Below are positions 32,801 to 44,471 of a DNA stretch of 64,000 bases, in pieces. The stretch is taken from the NCBI GenBank assembly GCA_018398575.1, contig JAGTXZ010000008.1, positions 1,488,001 to 1,552,000 of the forward strand. The letters run 5' to 3'. The notes beneath the pieces were generated by a model. That model worked only from the letters and a program-made list of their open reading frames with translations, was not told the origin of the DNA and ran no database searches. Numbering within the stretch: the first letter of the stretch is position 1; every line of letters starts with the position of its first letter. This stretch comes from Ampelomyces quisqualis. Its lineage: Eukaryota > Ascomycota > Dothideomycetes > Pleosporales > Phaeosphaeriaceae. Position numbers and translations under genes: made by a program.

Positions 32801-34383
32801 CAAGATGGTGGGAGTCAAATACTGGCACGATGAAATGGGAGAAGAGGAATCCATTCATTCCCTGCAACCATTCCGGTAGTTGTGTCGAAGCCAATTGCCG
32901 CTGCCTTAGAGAAAGGGTGACTTGCGAAAAGACGTGTAGCTGTTCCCTGGCTTGCAATCGACGCTTTCCGGGCTGCAAATGTGCATCTGTACCAGGAAAG
33001 CGTATATGTGGGTCCGCAGCGGCTTGCCTGTGCTTCAAATTTAATAGAGAATGCGACGCAGATCTTTGCGGCACATGTGGCGCTGCGGAAGTGCTTGATC
33101 CAATCAACCGCTGCAATCAGGAAATGTCTGACCACCGATGTACCAATGTTGGTATTCAAAAAGGTATTCCCAAGAAAACCTTGCTCGGTAGATCAGAGGT
33201 CCACGGACTCGGCCTGTACGCCGGTCAAGATATCCAGGAGGAAGATATGATTGGCGAATACACGGGAGAGATCCTTTCAGTCGGCGAAAGCGAGCGTCGA
33301 GAAGTCGTTTATCACTACGAGCAGAACATGTATCTCTTCAAGCTCAACAAGCGTAAGATCGGACCGTGCATACTGAATCGCCAGCACTAACTTCTGTAGA
33401 ACAAGATGTAGACGCGACACATATGGGCAACAAGATGCGGTTCATCAACAATGCGAACAAGAACCGCTCAAACTGTACGTATCCCAACCGTGAAGACACT
33501 CCGTTTCGGCCCACTGATTCATTGTGTAGGCTATTGCAGAGTTGTGTTTTGTAACACTGTATTTCGCGTAGCATTATATGCAAACACCAACATCGAGGCC
33601 GGAACTGAACTCTTCTTCCACTACAACTATCCAGAAGAGATGACCAGAAATTTCAAGCAACCGAAAGGTACGGTCGTAGCAGTCAAGCAGGTCACAAAGC
33701 AGACCCATAAAGTCAACTCGAAGCGCTCTTCAACACATGCGTCTTCTAACAGCGACGTTGTTCCCTCTAATAGTGGGGCACCTATTGAAAGGCCCTGGGT
33801 CAATGAGGCGCTCGCCAAGGCACGAGCTGCAAAAGCTGCCAAGCGAAAGGCTATTCTTGCGGCAAATGGCACAAACACGGCAAATGCGCTAAAGCAAGCA
33901 CGAAAGTCAGCTGACGGTCCAAGTACCTTCGGATCGACGAGGCATGCGACTCTGCGAAGTCCTTTAAAGCGGGGACCAGGACTTGAGAGACGCAATGAAT
34001 CTACCACTTCCAGATCTGTGATTGAGAGCGATGACGAAACGAACAGAAGAGGCAGGACAAGGCCTGCTCTTGTAGTCCAGGACACGGATGAAGAAGATGA
34101 AGACGAGGACGTCCAATCGGACGACGCTCGTGGGCGCAGACATGCAAACGCGAACGAGGGATTCGGCGGAGAAGAACATGGAGACTCGGAGGCGAATGCT
34201 TCTTACAGCAACGCTAATCCGCGAAGGTCAGGAAGATCACGATCACGACCGAGGAAGTTCCATTCGGCGCCAGTTGTCGCAGTGAAGGAGTTGAAGAAGG
34301 TAAAGAAGAAGATGGGTGGAGTGAGACCTGGTGCAGGCAGGAAGAGGAAGCGACCTGTCGTTCTTAGTAGCGATGACGAGTAA
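29808..34383 (+). CDS. KMT6: Polycomb H3K27 methyltransferase KMT6 (E(z)/EZH2)
   Basis: Six exons, 29808-31236, 31328-31449, 31496-32433, 32484-33352, 33400-33474 and 33530-34383, give about 1428 aa. An acceptor at 31516 instead of 31495 would drop seven residues. This is the catalytic subunit of PRC2, which methylates H3K27 in facultative heterochromatin. The first 480 residues are disordered. A helical middle and an MCSS-like Cys cluster (CRICHEHNC, about 825-835) follow. Then comes the Cys-rich CXC region (about 957-1030), beginning CNHSGSC and containing CXC pairs. The SET domain (about 1060-1180) has GEYTGE, GNKMRFINN and ELFFHYNY. The SET NH motif reads NNA (1136-1138) rather than NHS. 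A basic tail of about 230 residues, including an AT-hook-like GRSRSRPRK, follows SET. Confidence 0.92.
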
Positions 34384-34803
34384 GCCCCTTGATGATGAAG
34401 AAGCAAACATGCACAGACGTGGAGGTGGAAACTTGCATTGGCGGTTGACAGTATTTGTAGCGAGGCTTTGATACCCACCATATTTCTTAGTAGGTAGCTG
34501 TAACATTTGCAGTGAACTACCCACGCCGTAATTTTCGTTCTTTGCCTACATTTCAAGCATGTCGATTCGTTGCATATGTGTACTCGTAAATTGGCCGAGG
34601 CCTTCACGTGTCACTCCCATGGCCGCAAGTCCATCGAGCTGGTGCCCACTTTCGACGCACACCAGACGATTATTTCCGCCAATGATCATCTTTGTCCAAA
34701 TTGTCTTCGCTTCCATGGCATGAGAATTCGACGTGGCCTGCTATAATGAGCTTGGGGCGTGTCGCTTCATTTCGTCCATCAAGAGCCTCCACGGTACCCA
34801 AGC
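34384..34803. other. convergent 3' intergenic region
   Basis: This lies between the 3' ends of KMT6 (plus strand) and HYPK (minus strand). Nothing is recognised. Confidence 0.5.
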
Positions 34804-35215
34804 TCAAGGCTCCGCTGAGACAAATGCAGCCATGGCCTCCACAGCGTTGCCGTCATGCGCGCGCAAAAGCTCGGTCGCCCTTTCTTTCGAGACTTCGAGT
34901 TCCGATACCTGAGGACTTGTTAGCCTCGCCGCGTAGTTGCACACAATTTTCTACTTTCTCCCCACGTACCAGAAGCTTCACGTCCGCTGCTTCGACCTTT
35001 ACTGTCTTCTTCTCTTCGCCCTTCTTGGCTTTGACGTCGAGACCCTTCATCGCCTTGTCTAACGCCTTGGTGTCTACCTCCTTCTTCGCGCCCACTTCTT
35101 CCTGTGTGTCGAGCGCGGAGAGTGCAGCAGCAGCTTTGCGATCTTCTGCGGTGCTGGTTGGTGCGTGTGGATCGGCGGCGCCCTCGTGCACCTCTGCGGG
35201 CTGTGGTTCGGCCAT
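34804..35215 (-). CDS. HYPK: HYPK-like NatA-associated UBA protein
   Basis: Exons 34970-35215 and 34804-34908 (GTACGT donor, CTCAG acceptor, phase 0) give about 116 aa. The C-terminal half has the HYPK/NAC-alpha-type UBA fold: VKVEAADVKLLV before the intron, then VSELEVSKERATELLRAHDG and AVEAMAAFV after it. The N-terminal half is acidic/Ala-rich with a Lys-rich helix (DKAMKGLDVKAKKGEEKK) like the NAA15-binding helix. HYPK binds and modulates the ribosome-associated N-acetyltransferase NatA. The ATG at 35215 (MAEPQPAEVHEG) is chosen; the frame continues upstream but without family sequence. Confidence 0.85.
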
Positions 35216-35815
35216 GTTCTCGAGGTTGGTAAGTGATATGGAGGAATTGAGGTGAGGTTCGTGAGTCGGGTCGAGAACTCGAATTCGATTGAGGTCCAAT
35301 GTTGTAGTCTCGAGTTGGAAGGGGTAGAGAGCTGTTGTGGGGTATGACGCGAGTAGTGACAGGTGTGGCCCAGGGTCAGGCCAATTAGAAAAAAGAATCA
35401 CTCTGATTTGCTACTTTTCACCAACACAACCCTGTCATTTCTGTTTTGTGTGCATTTGAACTTTCATCGTCCAGCCGAGGCGACCACGAAACCTACCACG
35501 CGGTTGAGGAGTCCTTGGTGATCAGCAGACAGATCTGTACATTAGAAGAGTAAGCAGATCCCATTCTGAACTTTCAAATCTCTTCATTTGACAACGTTTC
35601 TTCCGTAAGGTTGTGCCGCTTTTGAGTCATGCTTCCATTGTCACCCTTTCGCGGGCACACCCTGGGCCGATGTTCCACATTACCATGCACCGCTCCTTGA
35701 CTCAGCCTTCACGCCAGTCACAACATTTAGAAGGCCCAGTGACTGCGAGTTAACACAATACCAGGCTACGAATTCTGAGCGGTACGGAAAATTAGAAATC
35801 TGTCTCGCACAATCC
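35216..35815. promoter_or_regulatory. divergent intergenic region between HYPK and DAHP synthase
   Basis: 600 bp lie between two divergent start codons. No further gene is seen and no specific element is recognised. Confidence 0.4.
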
Positions 35816-37391
35816 ATGTCGGCCACCAGCGGGAGAGAGGAGCCACCACAGAGGACAACCAACACGATTCCTGTCTCAACAAGTGAAATGGCAGAGAAAC
35901 CAGCTGCAAAAGGAGATTCATCAGAGTGGTCACCAATATGTCAGATGCTATTTCGATTTGTTGACTCATCTGCTAATACTCGGCAGCGTGGCGCTCGAAA
36001 CCTCTCAAACAAATCGTCACCTACGAAGATGAAGCTGCTGCTAATGCCGCATGCAAGCGACTCTCTGCACTTCCTCCAATTGTCACACCTACAGAAATCG
36101 TCCGACTCAAATCAAGCCTTCGCGATGCTGCTCTCGGCAAATCGTTCCTTCTGCAAGGCGGTGACTGCGCAGAGCTCTTCTCCTACTGTTCGGATGAGCC
36201 AATCGACGCAAAAATAAAGCTGCTTCTACAGATGAGTCTGGTTCTTATTTGGGGCTCAAATAAGCCCGTCATTCGCATTGGTCGCATAGCTGGACAGTAC
36301 GCTAAGCCAAGATCGAGTCCAATGGAGATGGTGAATGGGAAAGAGATTCCAAGCTTCCGTGGTGACATATTGAACGGATACGACCCTGAGCATAGACGAG
36401 TGGACCCAGAGAGGCTTGTCAGCGCCTATTTCCATTCGGCGACGACATCAAACTATATTCGGGCACAATTGTCAAGTGGTTTCGCTGATCTGCACAATCC
36501 ATTAGATTGGGAGCTCGGTCATGTTCGTGACAAGGAGCTTCAGTCAAAATACACGAGCATCGTGCAGAGCATCTCTGATTCACTTCGATTCATGAAGACC
36601 ATCGGAGCGGACACATCAGGTCAACTCCAGACGGTTGATCTCTTTACCAGTCACGAAGGTCTTGTGCTTGAGTATGAGCAGAGCTTGACGAGGCGGCTCA
36701 AGCATCCACTTGGCCACAAGCCCGCACAACCATCGGCGGATGGCAAAGGGTGGTACAATACTTCGGCACACTTCATCTGGATCGGAGATCGAACTCGACA
36801 AGTTGATGGTGGTCATGTTGAGTACTTCCGTGGCATCGAGAATCCCATTGGTATCAAGGTTGGGCCGTCGATGAAGAACGATGAGCTGGTCGAGCTGCTG
36901 GATATTGTCAATCCGACTAAAGAGGTTGGCAAGATTACATTGATCACGCGCTACGGAGCAGACAAGGTCGAGTCGATGCTCGGGGCGCACATCGAAGCTG
37001 TGAAGAGTAGTGGACATGTTGTGGTCTGGCAGTGCGATCCAATGCACGGGTGAGTCGACCATTTCGGGTTCAATGCATGCAGCAGTTAACGTTCCCCAGA
37101 AACACTCGAAGCACCCCTACCGGAATCAAGACTAGATCATTCAACAGCATCTTCTCTGAGCTTTCTTCTGCGCTCAAGATTCACAAGCAGCATGGCTCAT
37201 TCTTGGGCGGCATGCACCTTGAGCTCACCGGAGACGCAGTTACAGAATGCACTGGTGGAAGCGAAGGGCTAGTGGACGAGGACTTGAGTCTGAACTACAC
37301 AACGTACTGCGACCCAAGGCTGAACGAGAAGCAAGCGCTGGAGCTGGCTTTCTTGGTTGCAGGACACTACCGGGCGGATGAAGGGCTGTGA
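35816..37391 (+). CDS. class II 3-deoxy-D-arabino-heptulosonate-7-phosphate synthase
   Basis: Exons 35816-35939, 35987-37049 and 37100-37391 give about 492 aa. It condenses phosphoenolpyruvate with erythrose 4-phosphate, the first step of the shikimate pathway to aromatic amino acids. Plant/fungal-type class II marks: SWRSKPLKQ at the first splice, FLLQGGDCAE, RIGRIAGQYAKPRSSP, HEGLVLEYE, TSAHFIWIGDRTRQ, and VWQCDPMHGNT spanning intron 2, followed by GGMHLELTG and VTECTGG. Intron 1 uses a weaker GTCAGA donor but restores the conserved frame exactly. No targeting peptide is obvious; the N-terminus is short and polar, so a cytosolic enzyme is expected. An alternative ATG lies 24 codons downstream (MAEKPAAKGD). 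Confidence 0.93.
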
Positions 37392-37630
37392 AGAACCTGC
37401 TTCGAACGACTGTACTAAAGCAATTGGAATAACAAACGGCCTGCGCCATGTGTGATGCCTTTACGGAGTACTCCGTAGCGGGCAACGACCTCATGTTTGC
37501 TTTCGTCCACGTGACATGACGCGGGACCGCGCCAACACCAAAAAGTGCACCAGTTAGCTGACGTTATCGATGCCGTACAAGTACATCTCAACAACCAACT
37601 TGTCCCACGGCACGAACCCAATCCGCCGCA

Positions 37631-38322
37631 ATGGGGAACTCAGCATCCAAAGCCGGCAAGGCTGCGGGCTCGGCAACGCGTACATATCCTACTCGATCCC
37701 CGCTGAGTGCGACTACCCGGATTCCCGCGACTTCCGCGCCTTCTGCGCCTGCGCCGGCACCCAGCCCAGGACCAACTGTACACCCGCCTGTACAAGCAAC
37801 CCTGAATAAGACACAAGGTGTGTGACATGGAGAATTGAACGCATGGGAAGAGAACTACAGTATACTAACCATGGCTTCTGTATCGCAGCCGTTGAGCTCG
37901 ATGCAAAAGATCCAGCATTGGCCGCCCGGCTGAGCAGCCTTGGTGCCGTGCAGCCAAACCCTCACTACTCTGCCACTTCAACTTCCCAGTTCGATCCGCA
38001 GCGCAATCGCTCGACGAATGAGCCTTCAGACATGATGCAAGCGCCCCCTGCATCCGCCTTCCCCGACCCACGCAACAACCCCGTCCTTCGGGTGCTTGAA
38101 GCGAGGCAAAGGATATCAGACATTGCAGATGAAGAGTTAAGGAACGTCGGCAGGAAAAGCTTTGCTGGCAGGACATACCTCGATGCTGGCCTCATCACAC
38201 TTGTGCTGATGCGGCAGTCGAGAGGCGAGCCACAGAGCAGAATCGAACACGCGCTGGGCATTGAGAAGGGCAGACTCAGCGTGCTAGGTCAGGGCATGGT
38301 AGGCCCGGTGCAGATGGAATGA
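37631..38322 (+). CDS. conserved fungal protein with N-myristoylation signal and helix-rich C-terminus
   Basis: Exons 37631-37817 and 37889-38322 (GTGTGT donor, ACTAAC branch, TCGCAG acceptor) give about 206 aa. MGNSASK is a consensus N-myristoylation start. An Ala/Pro/Ser/Thr-rich low-complexity stretch follows to about residue 60. The C-terminal 90 residues (PVLRVLEARQRISDIADEEL, then FAGRTYLDAGLITLVL, then RIEHALGIEKGRLSVLG) are helical and resemble a helix-turn-helix-like domain of fungal hypothetical proteins. Membrane tethering is inferred from the myristoylation site only. Function is unknown. Confidence 0.72.
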
Positions 38323-38510
38323 GTGTGGGGTCACAGATGCGATTCTGCAAGTGGGAATTTATGGCTACGACACGTACCACCATCCGAACTGATGCGACAA
38401 CACCAAAGGACCCAGTCGTCCCTGCAGGTATATGGCCATGCAAACCAGTACCGTTACCCAGTCGTTACCGAACGCCGACCCAATGCATACAACACGAGTA
38501 AATAAAGCTC

Positions 38511-39129
38511 TCAGCACTCGGACTGCTCGTGGATGAAGTTGTTGAGAGCCTCCAGGGCATGCTTCAAGCTGTCTTGACTGACCTCAAGTCCGTCGTGCGA
38601 CATTTCGTCTTCGCCAATTTTAATGAGCCCGTCCATCCTCGATCGACCAGGCCGCAACGACCTCGCGCCTTTCCATCTGGCCTTGAGCGTTTGCTTGAAG
38701 GAGGGGCCTTCGGGGTCGATCTCCTTGCTCTCGTGGAGGACAGTCAGAGCATTGAGGACGTTGAGAAATATACTGCAATCGCAGCATCAGCAAGTTTTAG
38801 GCGGCTAGCAGAATCGGACGTGTGGCATACCTCTGTGTCAACTCGACAGCGTGCTCCCACTCGTACGCAACATTCGTGAAGCTGTTTCCCCGCGCGACAA
38901 CATCGAGGAACATGAACAGACTCTCTTCGATGCTGATGTTTGCCGAGAGTTGCGATGCGACGTGCTCCATGATCCAGTCGGAGAGTTCGAAGAAGGTCTT
39001 TTGATCGAGGTGGCAGAAGTCGTAGAAGCGATCCGGGATGGTGAATAGCAAGCTGATGGCCCGCCGCGCACCTGGGCTTTCGATGCCCTCCATGCTGGAA
39101 TGTGAACTTGAGTTTGTACTCGTACTCAT
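38511..39129 (-). CDS. small protein resembling a transposase-associated N-terminal domain
   Basis: Exons 38831-39129 and 38511-38772 (GTATGC donor, TTGCAG acceptor, phase 2) give about 186 aa. Residues 30-100 (DQKTFFELSDWIMEH, then ISIEESLFMFLDVVARGNSF, then NVAYEWEHAVELTQ) follow the pattern of the helical domain placed before the DDE nuclease in PIF/Harbinger-type transposases. No DDE domain follows; instead the protein ends with a polar helical tail (LEALNNFIHEQSEC). This could be a domesticated transposase fragment or an unrelated helical protein. The family call is by pattern only. Confidence 0.45.
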
Positions 39130-39955
39130 TATGTGGTGTGTGTGTGGTGGAGTGAAAGTGGTAATCTATGGCGTCTGGCCGCTCGCCAATATACAAGCGT
39201 CGGTTCTCGTCAGGTGAGACAGTGTGGTTCGGTACCCGGTCGCTCGCCGTCTACAAAGCCACGGCCAACAAAGACCAATGTTCCAGAGTTTTTCCGAGAG
39301 GCAAAGATAGTATTGCTTGATGGAAGTGTCCGTCTGTTGCGAAGTCAGATTTGCAGCTCGCATAAAAGGCTGAAGGCAAGTGAAGCGCGAGATGGTTCCT
39401 GCGTGGGGCCACTCTCCGTTCGACGAGTCGCGGGACGAGCATGTGAAAGTGTGCACGGACAGTAAAGCATGACATGACATCCGCACGAGACGAAGTATGG
39501 TACATTCCTCAGCGCAACCCTCTAGTCAGACAAAGCCGCAGCCGCCGGCGATTATGCTGCTCGCTTTATGATTTCAGTCCGATATCCTTTGTGGTTGCTG
39601 TGCTGCTGCAAGCATTTTTCGTGACGCGTACAACGAGGCTGAAAGTGGAAGGTCGCACGCGCAGAACATAAATTGTCGCGTCTATTCTAAATTTCTAGGA
39701 TGAGACTGGTACCGGTAAGTGGAGACAATTCGACAGCAGGGAACTGAACTTTGATTCATGACGAGACAAACCTCCTGTTTGCACATCCATCTCGCGATGT
39801 GATGCGATGCGCGTCGCTCAAGAAGTGCTTCGCGTCATGTCCTAGGTAGGGCTGGAGGATATGGAGTTCCACCAGCAAGCACGCGAGCTTATGGTACTCA
39901 GACATGCTTTGCCAGAAACAAGAGCATTCTCAAACGAGCAGCCTGCAGTTCACTC
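39130..39955. other. intergenic, nothing recognised
   Basis: About 0.8 kb lies upstream of the transposase-domain-like gene and the zinc-cluster relic. There are only short shadow frames. Confidence 0.4.
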
Positions 39956-40370
39956 ATGAAGAGGCATGTGGTGCCCATGGTCTACTATCACAATAACAAC
40001 AACCTGGAGCACCATGTCAAGGCCAAGAGACGGTGCAATCTGGGCTACCCCTTCTGCAAGCGCTGCGGTATCAAACGCTACGACTGCAAATATCCAAATG
40101 CCACCCCGCGCGACAACTTCAGGGCATCATCAGGATATGTGCCCGCGAAGGTGGTGATCCGTCAGACAGCACGAACCCCAAGCATACCAAGACTGCGTGG
40201 CTATGTCTACATTACATCTTAGCAAGGCGGCGCGGACAGAATCCATCTTGGTGAAAAGCATGACGTTCTACAATCTCAACGAAGCTCCAACATGGACACC
40301 ACAGCAACGTCTCGCTGCCGTCCAAGCACTCATCATCTACCAAACCATCCGGGTATACGACACCAGGTAG
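39956..40370 (+). pseudogene. remnant of a Zn(2)-Cys(6) transcription factor
   Basis: The frame from 39956 contains AKRRCNLGYPFCKRCGIKRY followed by DCKYPN, which is the second half of a Zn2Cys6 cluster with four of six cysteines. The leading CxxC is missing. From 40203, in a different frame, TWTPQQRLAAVQALIIYQTI and RVYDT resemble the internal helical segment of the same class of regulators, ending in TAG at 40368-40370. The order and spacing suggest one gene shortened by deletion and frameshift. The target is unknown. Confidence 0.5.
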
Positions 40371-40623
40371 ACGGTCAGCGCAAAGGTATGGGGGGAGGGG
40401 GGCCAGGGACACACCTCACTCTTGCGGTCCCAAGGACACACCTCATTTTCCGTCCGATTCTGCCTTCAAGGCAGGAATTTTTGATAGCCCAAAATTTTTG
40501 GAACGAGGAGGGTCGTTCCGGCATGGCTACCCAAATACCGTGCTCGCAGCTCGAACGGGTACAGAGCGAAATACTGCACTGAAAGTTGTGACGACACCTC
40601 GGAAGCTAGTCACGCCAACTATT

Positions 40624-41588
40624 CTACGGCAAGAATTTTGCCATGATACGCCAGAAATCCGTCACAAACTCTCCGCCATCCTCCAACAAGGCCATGAACA
40701 GCGCATGCTTGCCTACGATTTCCACCTCGCACGCCATGTACTCTACCACCATGAGCCTCAGATCATCCATCCTGCCATATTTAGAGCGGTCAAACCCATG
40801 ATCGTACGCATGGCGCGCCAACTGTACGACGTCGCCCACCCTCTGGTTGTACAACTGAAAGTCCATCAGCGTTCTATGGAGCTTGTAGAGAACGAGTTCT
40901 TTCAATGGATGAATGAGGCGCATGTCTGCGAAAGTATACAGACGGGCGTGAGCGAGAAATACAGATGTAAAGTCTTGGTTCGCTGCACTGTTGGACTGGT
41001 GCTCAAAGCCGCCGAGTAGGTAATCGATTGGCGCCATTTTGAGCGAGAAGCGCTTTTTAAAGTTCGAGCGCAGAGTCTTCATGTATTGTGGTGGTGACAC
41101 CTCTCCCTTCTTCTTCTTCTTGGTCAATACTGGAGGCGAAGCAGCGGGTGTGTGTTCAACAGGCGAGCCGCTGAACAGGTTCCCAGTCGATGGTATTCCT
41201 GGATGCGGTGAGCCAGCAGGTGATTCTGGCCTCGAGTCATGTCCTTGTTCGACAATTTTGACCGACTCATCAAGCACCCAGGATGGTACTGTATAGTCGC
41301 GTCGATATGCATACTCGAGAAAGCGAGCGAAGTCTTCTGGCTCGACATCCTTGAGCTCTGCAGTGCGTGTTTCGGCTTCTTTCAGGCCTCCATTTACGAG
41401 GGCTCTGAATGGTTCAGACGTGGCAGCAATTGCAGCTGAATGAGCCACAAAGACTTTCTGCTCTTCACCGATCTTGAAGGTGAAGAGGTCGGATTGGATC
41501 AGACTACAGATGTGTTTAACGGGAATCTTTTCAGTGAACGTGGTGTACCTTACTCTGCGAACGAGCATTGGGCCGTAGCCTCGGACAT
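40624..41588 (-). CDS. BTB/POZ domain protein
   Basis: Exons 41554-41588 and 40624-41503 (GTAAGG donor, TGTAG acceptor, phase 2) give about 304 aa beginning MSEATAQCSFADLIQSDLF. The unspliced frame starts only at a TTG, or at an ATG that gives a non-homologous lead, so the short first exon is preferred. Residues 10-85 are a fungal BTB domain: FTFKIGEEQKVFVAHSAAIA, then SEPFRALVNGG, then EDFARFLEYAYRRDY. A Ser/Pro/Lys-rich linker and a helical C-terminal region (LYTFADMRLIHPLKELVLYK) follow, as in other fungal BTB proteins of unknown function. Confidence 0.83.
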
Positions 41589-41625
41589 TTTGTGGTGCTT
41601 GCAAGACTATGTATGAAATGTACAA

Positions 41626-42565
41626 CTACCGTATAACGGCGCGAGAGAGAGTTAGCCTAGTGCTACATAGTGGCCGAAGCAAGGACCCATGTGTGAGCGA
41701 AGGTCTCTGTGTTGTGGCTTCAATGTGGCTCGCTACCCGGCTGTATTTCGGCCGCTAGTACTAGGTGACCTCTCGCGCAGTGCTACGGTGAAGGACTCAA
41801 AGATAGTTGTAGTTGCAAGAACTAGCTATGTAACCGCAATATTGCCCTTTCTCAAAGTCCAGAGCATGAGCGGTATCGTACAGCGAGGCACCCTTTGTCA
41901 GCAGATACTGGTTGTCCATGTTTCTGCTGAACACGTTTGGACGCTACATCCGGCGTTTGTCACAGGGAGCAGCATGCTGCTGCTGCAACAAGACGAGCGG
42001 TCGTTTCCAAACACCGTGCTTTTCCATATATGGCTTCTCGAAAGTACGGAAATATTGCTAGCGCTTCGCAGAGGTTTGGGCAACCCCTGAAGCAAGCCTA
42101 AGCGAAGCCCCAAGGCAACCAAAACCGGCTTCTCCAGCATCTGCGTCATGGTATCACATCCGTTCTCCGGGTCATCACCATGGACGCGCGGGAAATTTTT
42201 CAAGGGCATTCCATGCGTTCTCGACGACCGTTGGACGAAGGGCGAATGATGTGCCGCAAGGATGCGCGCCCCTCACGTCACTGCATCCGCGTAACTAGGT
42301 TCCAGAACTGTAGGTGTCTCCTCCGATTCTTGGGATTCGGTCTCGCAACTTTACATTTCGTGAATTACATGCACGATCAAATTGAGTATCTCCACTTTGT
42401 TTGCTTGTAAGACGTTTGAATTCGTAGCTTTTGTTCAAAACGGCGCCGCAACTTCCTGCACGGCGTGCGCTCGCCGGCATCGCTATTGTTTCGGTACTCG
42501 GGGCTATTGAGAGACAGCAGAAGAAGAAGAAGGATTCAAAAGAACCGGATCTTGCGCTTCAAGAC
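41626..42565. other. intergenic between divergent BTB and DUF1989 genes
   Basis: Nearly 1 kb holds two divergent promoters. The frame of the DUF1989 gene extends upstream to a TTG at 42431 but without family sequence. No other feature is supported. Confidence 0.4.
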
Positions 42566-44471
42566 ATGTCGGGCGAGCTTCAGACGATTCCTGCGCGCCA
42601 TGGCGTTGCAACGTTTGTGCCGAGAGGCAGGACGATCAAGGTCATCAACACTTATGGCAAGCAGGTTGTTAGCATGTGGGCATTTAGCCTAGGTGCGCCG
42701 CCTGAGGAGGGAGAGGGTGAACAGGTAGAGGAGGTTGATGAGGAGAAGGTCCAGGAGGAGGCTGAGGGATTGAAGAAGGCTGTCGAAGGACAAACCCAAC
42801 AGGTGACCGAGGAGACGGACAAGGACGAAGTGTCAAGCGAGAAAGGAGGTGCCGAGAAGGAGTCTGAGTCGCCAACTAAGGAAGCAGATACGCCAAAGCA
42901 AGAAGACGATGTCCCACCTGAGCGAGCGCCTGACACCCCAGAGAACGAGAGAACGACTGAATCTACTGCATCTTCTCCGAAACGTCCTGCTAAACGCACT
43001 TGGGGCTCGTATCTTCCCTCTATCCCATATCGAAACAAGGGTGTACCTAAGGAGGGTGGGAACGAGAAGAAGCCTAGCACGCAGGACGAGAAGATGCAGA
43101 ATGAGGCCAACACCAAGAAGTGGTCATCATACCTGACTACAGGCAAAGGCTTTTCGAGCTACGTCCCGAATGTGCAAATGCCAGACTCAAAGACCGCCGT
43201 CAGCGCGTTCAAGTCGAGTCACTACCGTGACCCAAACAAGAGTTACGCCGAGCAGCTTTACGACTTCTCGAAGACACCGGTAGGAGCTGGTACAATTGCT
43301 GGTAAGTTACAAATCATCTTATTTCTACTTGTCCGCTGGCCACAGGTACATAACCGATGGAACGATGACTGACAAGTATATTTCAGCCGCTACTGGTTCA
43401 GGTTATGCTTCTTCAGTATATGCTGCATATTCTGCATACGCAACAACACATCCATCGTCGTCTCAGCAGCCACCGATGGAATATCTCTCGCTACCCCACA
43501 CACGCGCGTCCTCGCACAAACTCGTTCCAGAAGTCGACGACGGACTCTTGACGAACCTTCGCAACCCAATCATGACGCTGGTCGAAGACACAACACCCGG
43601 TGCTCACGATACGCTGACCGCAGCATGTGATGCGAACTTGTACACTGTGTTGGGTGCAGATAAACCAGAAGAACATGGCAGCTGTGCGGAGAACCTGGTG
43701 CTCGCACTGAAGGAGTTGAACGAGGGCGCTGGACTCAAGGGCGCCAAGGCAGTAGGTGCAGATATTACAGTCAACATTGCACCAACCCCTCTCCACCTCT
43801 TCATGAACGCGCCCCTCGACACGTCCAAAATAAGCGACATCGACGGCACGGGCGCCAAAGGCGCAGTCCTCAGCGTCGCCGAGCCCCAAAGCAAAAAGCG
43901 AAGCTTCGTGCGCTTCAAGGCCGATCGTGACGTCGTCGTCGTATTCAGCGCGTGCCCCATGGACATTGGCAAACAAAACGGCGGCCGCTGCATGGCAGCC
44001 AACTTCATGGTCGAAGACGTGCAAGAAGGCGAAGACCTCGCGTCCTCGGTCGCATCGATGATGAACAAGAAACCCGCGCCGCGGAAAATAAACGGCGATG
44101 CCAAAAAGACTGAACCCAAGAAACGACAAAAAGAAGAAATACAAAGAGAAAAGCCCAAGGTCAAAAAGGAAGCAGCGAAAGATATCGAACTGCTAAAGAA
44201 AGACGCTGAAGAACCTGTTCCTCCTCAACAAGACAAAAAGAATCCGGCGTCACCTACCAGACGCGAGACCGCCAGACAGCCACCGAAGAAACTTGAGCGT
44301 AAAATTTCGGAGAAACCGGCGCCGACAACAGAGAAGAAGGATGACGCCGTGCCTGAAGAAGCAAAGGATGACGCTGTGCCTGAAGAATCAAAAGATGCCA
44401 AGCCGAAGAAGAAGCCGAAGAAACTTCAAGTCCGTGGGAGCGCGACTCCGGCGCCGGCAAAAAGCTCGTGA
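42566..44471 (+). CDS. DUF1989 (urea-carboxylase-associated) domain protein
   Basis: Exons 42566-43301 and 43387-44471 (GTAAGT donor, TTTCAG acceptor) give about 606 aa from MSGELQTIPARHG. The DUF1989 domain is split: its first part (GVATFVPRGRTIKVINTYGK, then VVSMWAF) lies at residues 10-40. Its second part lies in exon 2 (NLYTVLGADKPEEHGSCAEN, then NIAPTPLHLFMNAPLD). About 190 acidic, low-complexity residues separate the two halves. A long Lys/Glu/Pro-rich tail follows. The family is often associated with urea-amidolyase genes, but here no such partner is nearby. The insertion and tail suggest a fungal-specific variant with unknown activity. Confidence 0.8.

Noticed and set aside
40380..40620. 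Continuation of the zinc-cluster relic up to the BTB gene
   Set aside because: Several stops and no regulator-like sequence after 40370.
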